DNA of 64,000 nucleotides from an uncultured Muribaculaceae bacterium (GTDB lineage: Bacteria; Bacteroidota; Bacteroidia; Bacteroidales; Muribaculaceae). Below are positions 34,751 through 43,317 of the stretch, one piece after another. Every line of letters starts with the position of its first letter. Position 1 is the stretch's first letter. The DNA lies in assembly GCA_910578095.1 (NCBI GenBank), contig CAJTOZ010000004.1:56952-120951 (forward strand), in the 5' to 3' direction. The position numbers were made by a program, and so were the translations under genes. The notes beneath the pieces are model-generated. The model did not search any database. It was not told the origin of the DNA and saw only the letters and a program-made list of their open reading frames with translations.

Positions 34751-36868
34751 ATGAACAAAACTTTCAGTGCCATCATTATGAGTGCATCCGCAACTCTTGC
34801 CGCTGCCGCTCCGGCTGTGGCCGCCGATGCTCCGCTCATCGACAGGCCCGATTTCCATTCCACCACCGGTATCTTCGATATCGATGCGTTGGAAGCACTG
34901 GGCCGTGTGAGCGCACCCTGTGTCAGCCCCGACGGCAAAACCGTGCTCTTCGGCATTGCCTACGAGAGCCTTGAACAGAACGCTTCCAACAACGACCTCT
35001 ACATTCTCGATCTCACTGCTCCCGGGGCGCGTCCCGAGCGCCTTACGGCTACGCCCAAAAGCGAGAGCGGCGCCGTGTGGTTCGACGGCGGCCGCCGCAT
35101 AGCCTTCCTGTACCCTGATGCCGACGGTGCAATGCAGATGTGGGCCATGAATGCCGATGGAAAGGGGCGCATGCAGCTCAGCGCCCACCCCGGCGGTATA
35201 AGCGGCTTCCTGCTGTCTCCCGATGAAAAGCATGTAGTAGTGATAGGAAATGTGAAATACGCCCGCAGCGCCGGAGATATCTATCCCGATCTTCCGAAGG
35301 CCACCGGCCGGGTGATCGACGACCTCATGTACAAGCATTGGGATGAATGGGTCACTGAGATACCTCATCCTTTTGTCGGTGATTTCGACGGTAATGCCGT
35401 GACCAACCTCAAGGACATAATGGCCGACGAGCCTTTCGAGGCCCCGATGAAGCCCTTCGGCGGAGTAGAATCCTTCGCCTGGCACCCCAACAGCGAGATG
35501 CTCGTTTATGTGTCGCGCAAGAAAACCGGTATGGACTATGCGCTTTCCACCAACTCCGACCTCTACCTCTACCACCTCGTCTCCGGCGAAACCCGCAACC
35601 TCACCGAAGGCATGATGGGCTACGACACCATGCCCGCATTCTCGCCCGATGGCCACTATCTGGCATGGCTCTCGATGGAGCGCGACGGATATGAGAGCGA
35701 CCGCAACCGTCTTTTCCTGCTCGATTGCTACACTGCCGAGCGCAAGGACATCACTGCCGACTGGGACTACACCATCGACGAGTTTGCATGGACGCCCGAT
35801 GCCAAGCGCATCTATTTCATCGCTCCCAAGGGCGGTGTGATTCCGGTGTTCTCCATCGACCCCGCCACTTCCGAGATCAAGCAGCTCACCGATGCCGTGG
35901 CCGATTTCACCTCGCTCGCTCCTGTGGGCAACGACCGCCTCGTCACCATGAACCACAGCATGCTGCGTCCCAACGAGCTGCAGCTCATCACGCTCAAGGG
36001 CAAGAAAGCCCCCGTGCTCTCGCAGCTCACAGATGTGAACGGCCCCATCTTCTCGCAGCTGGCCATGCCCACCGTCGAGAAGCGCATGGTGCCCACCACC
36101 GACGGCAAGGAGATGCTCGTATGGGTGGTTAAACCGCAGAATTTCGACGCCACAGCCAAGTATCCCGCCATCCTCTACTGCCAGGGCGGTCCGCAGTCGC
36201 CCGTCAGCCAGTTCTGGAGCTACCGCTGGAACCTCGCGCTCATGGGCGCCAACGGCTACATCGTCATCGCCCCCAACCGTCGCGGCCTGCCCGGTTTCGG
36301 CACCGAATGGAACGAGCAGATATCCAAGGACTATCCCGGTCAGAACATGAAGGACTATCTCGCCGCTGTAGACCATGTGAAAGCCGAACCCTATGTGGAT
36401 GAAACCCGCATCGGCGCCACCGGCGCCAGCTATGGCGGTTTCTCCATCTACTGGCTTGCCGGCAACCACGAAGGCCGTTTTGCCGCGCTTCTCGCCCATG
36501 CCGGTATCTTCAACATGGAGGCGCAGTATCTCGAAACCGAGGAAATGTGGTTTGCCAACTGGGATATGGGTGGTGCCTACTGGGAAAAGGACAATGCCGT
36601 AGCGCAGCGCACATTTGCCAACTCGCCCCACCGCTTTGTCGACCGTTGGACCACTCCCATCATGATTTCCCACGGCGAACTCGACTACCGCATCCTTGCC
36701 TCTCAGGGCATGGCGGCATTCAATGCGGCCAAGCTGCGCGGCATTCCGGCCGAAATGGTAGTGTATCCCGATGAGAACCACTGGATCCTCAAGCCTCAGA
36801 ACGCCGTGCTGTGGCAGCGTCTCTTTTTCCGTTGGTTCGACAAATGGCTCAAGCCTGAAAAGAAATAA
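34751..36868 (+). CDS. S9 family prolyl oligopeptidase (dipeptidyl-peptidase 5-like), secreted
   Basis: 705 residues from ATG 34751. A signal peptide (MNKTFSAIIMSASATLAAAA) precedes an N-terminal beta-propeller and a C-terminal alpha/beta-hydrolase domain. The Ser nucleophile is in GATGASYGGFSIYW (about residue 559), the Asp in ISHGELDYRI and the His in PDENHWILKP. Sequences such as YCQGGPQSPVSQFWSYRWN match DPP5-type peptidases, which release dipeptides from peptide N-termini in the periplasm. A second S9 enzyme (DPP IV type) lies 1.1 kb downstream. Confidence 0.92.
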   Translation: MNKTFSAIIMSASATLAAAAPAVAADAPLIDRPDFHSTTGIFDIDALEALGRVSAPCVSPDGKTVLFGIAYESLEQNASNNDLYILDLTAPGARPERLTATPKSESGAVWFDGGRRIAFLYPDADGAMQMWAMNADGKGRMQLSAHPGGISGFLLSPDEKHVVVIGNVKYARSAGDIYPDLPKATGRVIDDLMYKHWDEWVTEIPHPFVGDFDGNAVTNLKDIMADEPFEAPMKPFGGVESFAWHPNSEMLVYVSRKKTGMDYALSTNSDLYLYHLVSGETRNLTEGMMGYDTMPAFSPDGHYLAWLSMERDGYESDRNRLFLLDCYTAERKDITADWDYTIDEFAWTPDAKRIYFIAPKGGVIPVFSIDPATSEIKQLTDAVADFTSLAPVGNDRLVTMNHSMLRPNELQLITLKGKKAPVLSQLTDVNGPIFSQLAMPTVEKRMVPTTDGKEMLVWVVKPQNFDATAKYPAILYCQGGPQSPVSQFWSYRWNLALMGANGYIVIAPNRRGLPGFGTEWNEQISKDYPGQNMKDYLAAVDHVKAEPYVDETRIGATGASYGGFSIYWLAGNHEGRFAALLAHAGIFNMEAQYLETEEMWFANWDMGGAYWEKDNAVAQRTFANSPHRFVDRWTTPIMISHGELDYRILASQGMAAFNAAKLRGIPAEMVVYPDENHWILKPQNAVLWQRLFFRWFDKWLKPEKK

Positions 36869-36890
36869 AACACAGATATACCACTAACAG

Positions 36891-36933
36891 CGCGGGGTTG
36901 CTTTGCGACGCTATGTCGCCGGGCGACCCCGCG
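36891..36933. repeat. Large intergenic palindrome between S9 peptidase and GDPD genes
   Basis: CGCGGGGT (36891-36898) pairs with ACCCCGCG (36926-36933). The stem continues with TGC/GCG (one G-T pair), then an inner stem GCGAC (36905-36909) and GTCGC (36915-36919). No T-run follows, so it is more a repeat or mRNA-stabilising structure than a terminator. It lies between the S9 and GDPD genes, 22 nt past the stop. Confidence 0.6.
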
Positions 36934-36952
36934 ATTCACCCTGTACTAAACC

Positions 36953-37723
36953 ATGAAACAGCGAAAAATTCTGCTTTTGTTCCTTGCAACAGCCTTGTGT
37001 GCCGGCGCGCGCACGCTTCTTGTGGGACACCGCGGCTCCGATATAGGAGTGGAGAACACCGCCGAGGCGTTTCGTGTCGGCGCAGCCCGCGGTTATGACT
37101 TTCTCGAATGCGACGTCCGTGTGACTTCCGACGGACAGTTCGTGATCTGTCACGACACCGATACACGCCGCCTCGGCGGTGCGCTCGAGGTGGCCGATGC
37201 CACATTGGCCGAGCTTAAGGCCGATACGCTGCGGCAGACACGCCGCTCCGGCACCTACACTGCCACCATCTGCACTCTCGGGGAATATCTCGATATCTGT
37301 CGGGAAGGCAATGTGCGTCCTGTTATTGAGCTCAAATGGAGCACCGGTATAAACTCAAAGGATTTTTCCAATATACCTGCACTCCTGGCATTCATAGACT
37401 CGGCAGGCTTCGCCGACAAATGCGTCATACTCACCTCCATGAAGCCCTGCCTGGAACGCATCCACACTCTGCGCCCCGACATTGAGCTGCAGTTCCTCGG
37501 AGCCAAGACCTGGCGCAACAGTTTTGCCTGGTGCGACAGTCTGCACATCGACGCCGACATAGCCCACGACTGTCTCTCTGCCGCCGGTGTGGATTCGTTG
37601 CATGCGGCCGGTCTGAAGGTCAACTGCTGGACAGTCGACAATCTCGACCGCGCCCGCGAACTCCAGCAGATGGGTGTCGACATCATCACCACCAATGCTA
37701 TATTGCCGTCCGATATAGACTGA
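36953..37723 (+). CDS. Glycerophosphodiester phosphodiesterase, secreted
   Basis: 256 residues. A signal peptide (MKQRKILLLFLATALCAGAR) is followed by GDPD motifs: VGHRGSDIGVENTAEAFRVG, FLECDVRVTSDGQFVICHD and PVIELKWSTG. It hydrolyses glycerophosphodiesters to glycerol 3-phosphate and an alcohol using a divalent metal. The signal peptide places it in the periplasm, as in UgpQ/GlpQ-like scavenging. It ends before a strong terminator. Confidence 0.93.
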   Translation: MKQRKILLLFLATALCAGARTLLVGHRGSDIGVENTAEAFRVGAARGYDFLECDVRVTSDGQFVICHDTDTRRLGGALEVADATLAELKADTLRQTRRSGTYTATICTLGEYLDICREGNVRPVIELKWSTGINSKDFSNIPALLAFIDSAGFADKCVILTSMKPCLERIHTLRPDIELQFLGAKTWRNSFAWCDSLHIDADIAHDCLSAAGVDSLHAAGLKVNCWTVDNLDRARELQQMGVDIITTNAILPSDID

Positions 37724-37746
37724 GCTGACGGCTCTACCATATTATC

Positions 37747-37795
37747 GCACATGCCGCATGTGTCTTGGCTTGACCGAAGACGATGCGGCATGTGC
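37747..37795 (+). terminator. Terminator of the GDPD gene
   Basis: A 13-bp stem GCACATGCCGCAT (37747-37759) pairs with 37783-37795; the loop itself contains GTCTT/AAGAC. It is followed by TCGTTTTTTT, a strong U-run. Confidence 0.9.
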
Positions 37796-37857
37796 TCGTT
37801 TTTTTGATTTTTTTATGAAAAAAGCAGCGTAATGCGCGTAGATTCGTATTTAATACG

Positions 37858-37865
37858 TATCTTTG
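37858..37865 (+). promoter_or_regulatory. -7 box for the DPP IV operon
   Basis: TATCTTTG fits the consensus and lies about 78 nt before ATG 37944. It follows the terminator, so it starts a new unit. Confidence 0.65.
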
Positions 37866-37943
37866 TGATGACTTTGGCGTAGAGTGTGCGTACGCGTTTC
37901 GCCACGGTCGTCAATAGTGAAATATAAGTAGACTTAACAGCTT

Positions 37944-40130
37944 ATGAACATGCGTGTATATGCCATTGCGGCACTTTGCACAATAGCCGGCGCTACTGCG
38001 GCAATGGCACAGAAGAGCAGCCATGTGGCCGCCCTCGAACCATATACGGCACCCTCCAATCAGGCTGCCGCCCCCGAGACGTACTCCTATCTCCCCGACG
38101 GCACAGCCCTGCGCCTTTCTCCGGATGGCCGCAGTATAGTGAAACACGACATCCGCACGGGCAAGGACGGCGACATGCTGCTGGATCTGGGCCACACCCG
38201 AGAGACGACGATAGCCGATATGGACGGCTACACGATAAGCCCCAACGGCGAGCAGATTTTGCTGTGGCGCGAGAGCCGCCCCATCTACCGGCGCTCGTTT
38301 GAGGCACGTTACTATGTGTACGAGGTGCGCTCGCGCCTTCTGCGTCCTTTAAGCGCCGAGCACGCGTTTGTGCAGAGCCCCGTATTCTCTCCCGATAGCC
38401 GTGCTGTGGCATTTGTGGCCGATAACAACATATATATCAAGAAGCTCGACTACAACACCGAAGTGGCCGTCACGACCGACGGTGTCCGCAACAAGGTGAT
38501 AAACGGTGTGCCCGACTGGACATATGAAGAGGAATTCACTACCACCTGCTCCATGGCATGGGCTCCCGATGCGCTCACGCTCAGCTATCTCCGCTACGAT
38601 GAAGGCGATGTGCCCCTGTATAATTTCCCGCTTTACGAAGGCACCTGCGACGCCCGCACGCAGTACGCCCTCTACCCCGGAACATATTCCTACAAATATC
38701 CTGTGGCCGGAGCCGTAAATTCTCGCGTGTCGTTGCATAGCTACGATGTGGAGACACGCAAGATCAAGGATATTGCCATCAAGGCCCCTGATATAGAATA
38801 CATCCCCCGCATAGGCTACGGCGACACTCCGGAGCGTCTTGTCGTGGCCACACTCAACCGCGATCAGAACCGGCTTGAGATTTTTGCGGTGAATCCCAAA
38901 AGCACCGTTGCGAAGAGCATATACGTGGAGGAAAGTAAAGCATGGATAATGCCTGAGACGTATGAGCAGCTTCATCTCGGCCCGAAATCAATGGTGGTGA
39001 TGTCGTCGGCGTCCGGATTCTCCCAGCTGTACGAATATTCATATACCGGGAGCCGTATGCGCGAGCTCACTTCCGGCAATGCCGATGTCACTGCCTACTA
39101 CGGTGCCGATGCCAAGGGCACCCACTACTATCAGGTGGCCGCTCCCTCGCCGCTGGACCGCACAGTATGCGCCGTGGATGTGAAAGGCAAGGTGCAGACT
39201 TTGTCGCCGTCGGCAGGGACATCGTCGGCACAGTTCACCCCCGCCATGGATATGGCTGTGCTCAGCCACAGCACGGTGTCGTGTCCGCCGGTCTACACCC
39301 TGATGTCGGCCGCAGGCAAGACACTGCGCACCATCGAGGACAATGCCGCTTATGCAGCTGCCCATGCATCGGCTCCGGTCAAGGAGTTCTTTCAGATGAC
39401 CTCCGACGGCCATACGCTGAATGGCTACGTTATAAAACCTGCCCGCATGCAGCAAGGCAAGAAGTATCCTGTCATCATGTCGCAGTACAGCGGTCCGGGA
39501 TCGCAGAGCGTGCTCAACCGCTGGACCTACGATTGGGAGCAGTATTATGCCACACAGGGATATGTAGTGGTATGTGTGGATGGTCGCGGCACAGGCGGTC
39601 GCGGGCGTGAGTTCTCCGATGTGGTCTACAAGCGCCTCGGCCATTACGAGACCATCGACCAGATAGCCGCCGCACGCTATGCGGCATCGCTTCCGTATGC
39701 CGACGCTTCCCGCATAGGCATTTACGGGTGGAGCTATGGAGGCTACGAAGCCCTGATGTGCGCGTCGGCCGACGGTGCGCCATATGCTGCTGCCGTAGCC
39801 GTGGCTCCTGTCACGGACTGGCGCTACTACGACACCGTGTATGCCGAGCGCTATATGCTCACACCTCAGCAGAATGCCGAGGGCTATAGAGCTTCCGCGC
39901 CACTCTCGCGGGCGTCGCGTCTGAACTGCCCGCTTCTGATGATGAGCGGCACGGCCGACGACAACGTGCATCTGTTCAACACAATGCAATACGTGTCGGC
40001 ACTGCAGAGCCACGGCATCCTGTGCGACATGTTCCTGTTCCCAAATATGAACCACAGTATCAATGGCTGCAATGCGCGTGCGGTAGTGTATGCCAAAATG
40101 TTGGAATTCTTTAATGCGAAGCTGAAATGA
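37944..40130 (+). CDS. S9 family dipeptidyl peptidase IV, secreted
   Basis: 728 residues; an alternative start is Met3. A signal peptide ends near AMAQ (residue 22). An eight-bladed propeller-type N-terminal region contains the YEEEF motif region (VPDWTYEEEFTTTCSMAWAP), typical of DPP IV glutamates. The catalytic Ser is in IYGWSYGGYEALM, the Asp in SGTADDNVHL and the His in NMNHSING near the C-terminus. It releases X-Pro or X-Ala dipeptides in the periplasm. It heads a translationally coupled run with a membrane protein, miaA and a hypothetical gene. Confidence 0.94.
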   Translation: MNMRVYAIAALCTIAGATAAMAQKSSHVAALEPYTAPSNQAAAPETYSYLPDGTALRLSPDGRSIVKHDIRTGKDGDMLLDLGHTRETTIADMDGYTISPNGEQILLWRESRPIYRRSFEARYYVYEVRSRLLRPLSAEHAFVQSPVFSPDSRAVAFVADNNIYIKKLDYNTEVAVTTDGVRNKVINGVPDWTYEEEFTTTCSMAWAPDALTLSYLRYDEGDVPLYNFPLYEGTCDARTQYALYPGTYSYKYPVAGAVNSRVSLHSYDVETRKIKDIAIKAPDIEYIPRIGYGDTPERLVVATLNRDQNRLEIFAVNPKSTVAKSIYVEESKAWIMPETYEQLHLGPKSMVVMSSASGFSQLYEYSYTGSRMRELTSGNADVTAYYGADAKGTHYYQVAAPSPLDRTVCAVDVKGKVQTLSPSAGTSSAQFTPAMDMAVLSHSTVSCPPVYTLMSAAGKTLRTIEDNAAYAAAHASAPVKEFFQMTSDGHTLNGYVIKPARMQQGKKYPVIMSQYSGPGSQSVLNRWTYDWEQYYATQGYVVVCVDGRGTGGRGREFSDVVYKRLGHYETIDQIAAARYAASLPYADASRIGIYGWSYGGYEALMCASADGAPYAAAVAVAPVTDWRYYDTVYAERYMLTPQQNAEGYRASAPLSRASRLNCPLLMMSGTADDNVHLFNTMQYVSALQSHGILCDMFLFPNMNHSINGCNARAVVYAKMLEFFNAKLK

Positions 40131-41416
40131 AAAATTCATCCATAGTGTCCGGCACACTGCGCTCATTGCTGTCCAGCTGGGCGATTTCGCTTGGTTTTCT
40201 TTTTGCGATAGTGGCTATGTCGCCATTCATCAGCAAGGTCATCGTACCATTGATTGTGCTGGTGTTCAGCTATCTGATGACAGGGCTTATGAACGCCCGC
40301 CGTAATCAGCCGCGCCAGCGCTGCCTGCGCATGGCATGGGTGGTGCGCACCACGTTGATGATATCGGCTTTCCTCATGTTCCTGCTTCTGCTGTTGCATG
40401 TGCCGTCGCTGTTCCACGGTCGTTTTGATGCTCCGGGATTTAATCCCCGCATCCCCTATATATCGTCCATAGTGATCTTCACCACCGGAACAGTCATCAG
40501 CCTCTATGCTATGTTCGCAGGCCAGGGCCTGGGGGCTTGCAAAGCATGCCGGCGGGTGTTTGGCGCTTATTCCGACAATAGCCTTGCATCCGCACTTTTC
40601 AACGAGGAGAGCTCCCGGCAATTGCGCTTGTTTTTTTGGGTGAGCCTGGCCATAGCCTCCACTCAATGGGGTTATTTCTTTCTGTTTTTCATAAATGTAA
40701 ACTTCAATAGCCCCGACCTGTTCTTTTTCTGCTACATGCCTCTGGCCGTTTACGCGTTGTCCATAGGTTTTCTGGCGTCACGCTATTACAGCATCAATGA
40801 GGCTTACCGTGCCTCCAGGTCCAACGTGGCGCGTGTGCATCGGGGCAGTCAGGTGCGCTATCTTGTCACAAACGGCGACAACATACTGTTGCGCGAGGTG
40901 GCGGACAGCCAGTGGGACACACCCTATATCGCTGAGGTGGCAACGCCCGATGTGAGCGAGGTGAAAGCCCGGGAGCGTTTCGACGCTATGGGCGGTCCGG
41001 CCGATGCCACACTGCGTTTTCTCTACGACAATACCGACAGCGCCGGCGAGCATTTCGCACATTTCGCGGTGTTTGTGCCCGATGAATCGAAGGATGCGGC
41101 GTGCCGCAGCGGCCGTTGGTTAAGCCTTTACGAAGTGGACAACTATCTGAATTCCGGCAGGCTCGCCCCAATGCTGGCCAACGAGCTGGTGCGTATATAC
41201 ACCATCACGATGGCATGGAAAACCTACGACCGCGAGGGACGCCGTCTATACCCGATAAAACATTATAAACCCATATTCCGTCTGCGGGATTTCAAGGAAT
41301 GGGACGTGGACTACAACGACACATCCTGGCTTCAGGTGTCGGTGGAAAACGAGGACAAGCCCTTTTTCCGCGCCCGCAGGATATGGCGGAAATGTCATGA
41401 TATCTTCCATCGCTGA
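40127..41416 (+). CDS. Multi-span membrane protein with a large soluble C-terminal domain, unknown
   Basis: 429 residues. About six hydrophobic segments lie in residues 1-225 (SWAISLGFLFAIVAM, VIVPLIVLVFSYLMTG, TTLMISAFLMFLLLLLHV, YISSIVIFTTGTVISLYAMF, and others). A soluble C-terminal part runs from VRYLVTNGDNILLREVADSQ to HDIFHR. It has a Cys pair (ACKACRRVFG at about 137-146). I recognise no family. It overlaps the DPP IV stop by 4 nt and touches the miaA start by 1 nt, so it is translationally coupled and probably a housekeeping envelope protein. Confidence 0.7.
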   Translation: MKNSSIVSGTLRSLLSSWAISLGFLFAIVAMSPFISKVIVPLIVLVFSYLMTGLMNARRNQPRQRCLRMAWVVRTTLMISAFLMFLLLLLHVPSLFHGRFDAPGFNPRIPYISSIVIFTTGTVISLYAMFAGQGLGACKACRRVFGAYSDNSLASALFNEESSRQLRLFFWVSLAIASTQWGYFFLFFINVNFNSPDLFFFCYMPLAVYALSIGFLASRYYSINEAYRASRSNVARVHRGSQVRYLVTNGDNILLREVADSQWDTPYIAEVATPDVSEVKARERFDAMGGPADATLRFLYDNTDSAGEHFAHFAVFVPDESKDAACRSGRWLSLYEVDNYLNSGRLAPMLANELVRIYTITMAWKTYDREGRRLYPIKHYKPIFRLRDFKEWDVDYNDTSWLQVSVENEDKPFFRARRIWRKCHDIFHR

Positions 41417-42333
41417 TGGAAAGGAGCCCGCTTGTCGTAATCACCGGACCCACCGCCTCGGGCAAGACACGCCGTGCGGTGGATGTGGCCCGTGCGGTAG
41501 GTGCCGAGATTATAAGCGCCGATTCGCGCCAGATATATCGCGGCATGGACCTTGGCACCGGTAAGGATCTTGACGAGTACGACGGTGTGCCGTACCATCT
41601 TATCGATATCGCCCCGGCAGGCTATAAATACAATCTATTCGAGTACCTGCGCGATTTCGACCTTGCCGAGGCCGATGTTCGTTCGCGTGGTCATGTTCCG
41701 CTGTTGTGCGGTGGCACCGGATTGTATGTGGAGAGTGTGCTCAAGGGGCTGCATCTTCCTGAAGTTCCGGCCGATGCTGAGCTGAGACGCGAGCTTGCTG
41801 CGTTTTCTCTTGAAGAGCTCACGGCCATGCTGGCGTCCATGAAGAACTTGCACAACACAACGGATGTGGACACGCCGCAACGGGCCATACGTGCCATTGA
41901 GATAGCGCGTTTCTACGAAGCCCATCCGGAGGCCGCCTGTGCGGCGGCCCCATCGCCCCGCGCGGATGCCGTGGTGGTGGGTGTGGACATACCCCGCGAT
42001 GCCCGTCGCGCGCGCATCAGCGCTCGCCTGAAAGCGCGTTTCGAGGCGGGAATGACAGGCGAGGTGGAGGCGCTGTTGGCCTCAGGCGTCGCGCCGGACG
42101 ACCTTATATATTATGGTCTGGAATATAAGTACATCACGCTATATGTGACCGGCCGCATCTCACGGCAGGAAATGTATTCCGGGCTGGAAACAGCCATTCA
42201 TCAGTTTGCCAAGAGGCAGATGACATGGTTTCGGGGAATGGAGCGCCGGTGCCATGCCATACACTGGCTTCCCTACGACATGCCGGCAGATGAATTTGTG
42301 GCGGAAGTAATACGATTGATGAAAAATGCGTAG
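41416..42333 (+). CDS. miaA: tRNA dimethylallyltransferase
   Basis: 305 residues. A P-loop GPTASGKTRRAVDVARAVG and DSRQIYRGMDLGTGKDLD are near the N-terminus, and the DMAPP/tRNA region (HLIDIAPAGYKYNLFEYLRD, GGTGLYVESVLKGLHLP) follows. It adds a dimethylallyl group to A37 of tRNAs that read UNN codons. The start shares one nucleotide with the stop of the previous gene. Confidence 0.95.
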   Translation: MERSPLVVITGPTASGKTRRAVDVARAVGAEIISADSRQIYRGMDLGTGKDLDEYDGVPYHLIDIAPAGYKYNLFEYLRDFDLAEADVRSRGHVPLLCGGTGLYVESVLKGLHLPEVPADAELRRELAAFSLEELTAMLASMKNLHNTTDVDTPQRAIRAIEIARFYEAHPEAACAAAPSPRADAVVVGVDIPRDARRARISARLKARFEAGMTGEVEALLASGVAPDDLIYYGLEYKYITLYVTGRISRQEMYSGLETAIHQFAKRQMTWFRGMERRCHAIHWLPYDMPADEFVAEVIRLMKNA

Positions 42334-43246
42334 ACTTCTGCTTTCCTGCCTGTTGGTTGCCATAGCGAGTGTGATAGCTCCTTGCTCCGGGCAGCTGCCG
42401 GCGCAGCTGCATGACATCGGCAACGTCACGGATCTGCGGGCGCATTGGCGCATAAAGCCGCTATCTTCCGCCGCCACACGGTGGGGCATAGTGTGGAATG
42501 TAGTCGACAGCGCTAATTACGAAGGAGCGGAAATAGTGCTGCTGGATGAGCGTTACGTCGATGCCTTCGGGCGCGAGAGTGCCGAGTTTCACCGCTATTC
42601 AGTGCGCGATGGGGCCGTTGTGGACGATGAGAAGACTGATTTCTCGCCGTCATCGTCCATGCGCGATGGTGGCGGATCCATACGCGTGCGCCTTGATGCC
42701 GGAGCCGTGGTCGGACGTCTGGATGCGGGCTATGGAGTGCCCGACATAAGCATTCCGGTGGAGCTGCACAGCGGCACCGGAATGGGTTTCTATTGCGATG
42801 CCGGGTGTGATACCTTGCGTTGCGACTTCGAGTGCGACAAGGTAGATGTGCCTGAACCATCATCGTTTGCCGACATGGGAGAACTGAGGGCCTACCTGCG
42901 CGCATCGCAGGATGTGCGGGAGGCTGAATGGGTGTACTACGACCGCGATACCGATCCCAGGCGCGTGTCGCTCGGAAGTGCTTACCGTCTTGCCACAGTG
43001 TCCGATGGCTCCGGGGGCTATGACGTGATAGCGATCGACACCGTGGCCGGTGCCCGTCCGCAACTGAAGGCCCGTCTTGCGGCCACAGGTTTTATCGATG
43101 TCTACGACCTCACCTGGTACGATGCCTCAGGAGTGACCATGGGACCGGAATGTTCGGCACGTTTTGAAAATGCGTCGCTGCTGTCGTTCAGTTTCCCGCT
43201 ATACAAGGCCACACTGCGTTTCCGAAGGGCTATAGCCACGGATTAA
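42326..43246 (+). CDS. Secreted protein of unknown function
   Basis: 306 residues. A signal peptide (MRRLLLSCLLVAIASVIAPC) ends near CSGQ. The rest is beta-rich and acidic, without recognised motifs; one part holds three Cys (YCDAGCDTLRCDFECDKVDV). It may be a lectin-like or glycan-binding fold, but that is a guess. It overlaps miaA by 8 nt and is the last gene of the DPP IV operon. Confidence 0.65.
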   Translation: MRRLLLSCLLVAIASVIAPCSGQLPAQLHDIGNVTDLRAHWRIKPLSSAATRWGIVWNVVDSANYEGAEIVLLDERYVDAFGRESAEFHRYSVRDGAVVDDEKTDFSPSSSMRDGGGSIRVRLDAGAVVGRLDAGYGVPDISIPVELHSGTGMGFYCDAGCDTLRCDFECDKVDVPEPSSFADMGELRAYLRASQDVREAEWVYYDRDTDPRRVSLGSAYRLATVSDGSGGYDVIAIDTVAGARPQLKARLAATGFIDVYDLTWYDASGVTMGPECSARFENASLLSFSFPLYKATLRFRRAIATD

Positions 43247-43317
43247 GTAGAGCGGTCCCGTGTAGCCGATTTATATAAAAGATTGATTCCAATACCCTCT
43301 AACTAAAAATTACATCC

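Noticed and set aside
34634..36781. A 715-residue minus-strand frame opposite the S9 peptidase
   Set aside because: Antisense shadow of a peptidase with a full catalytic triad.
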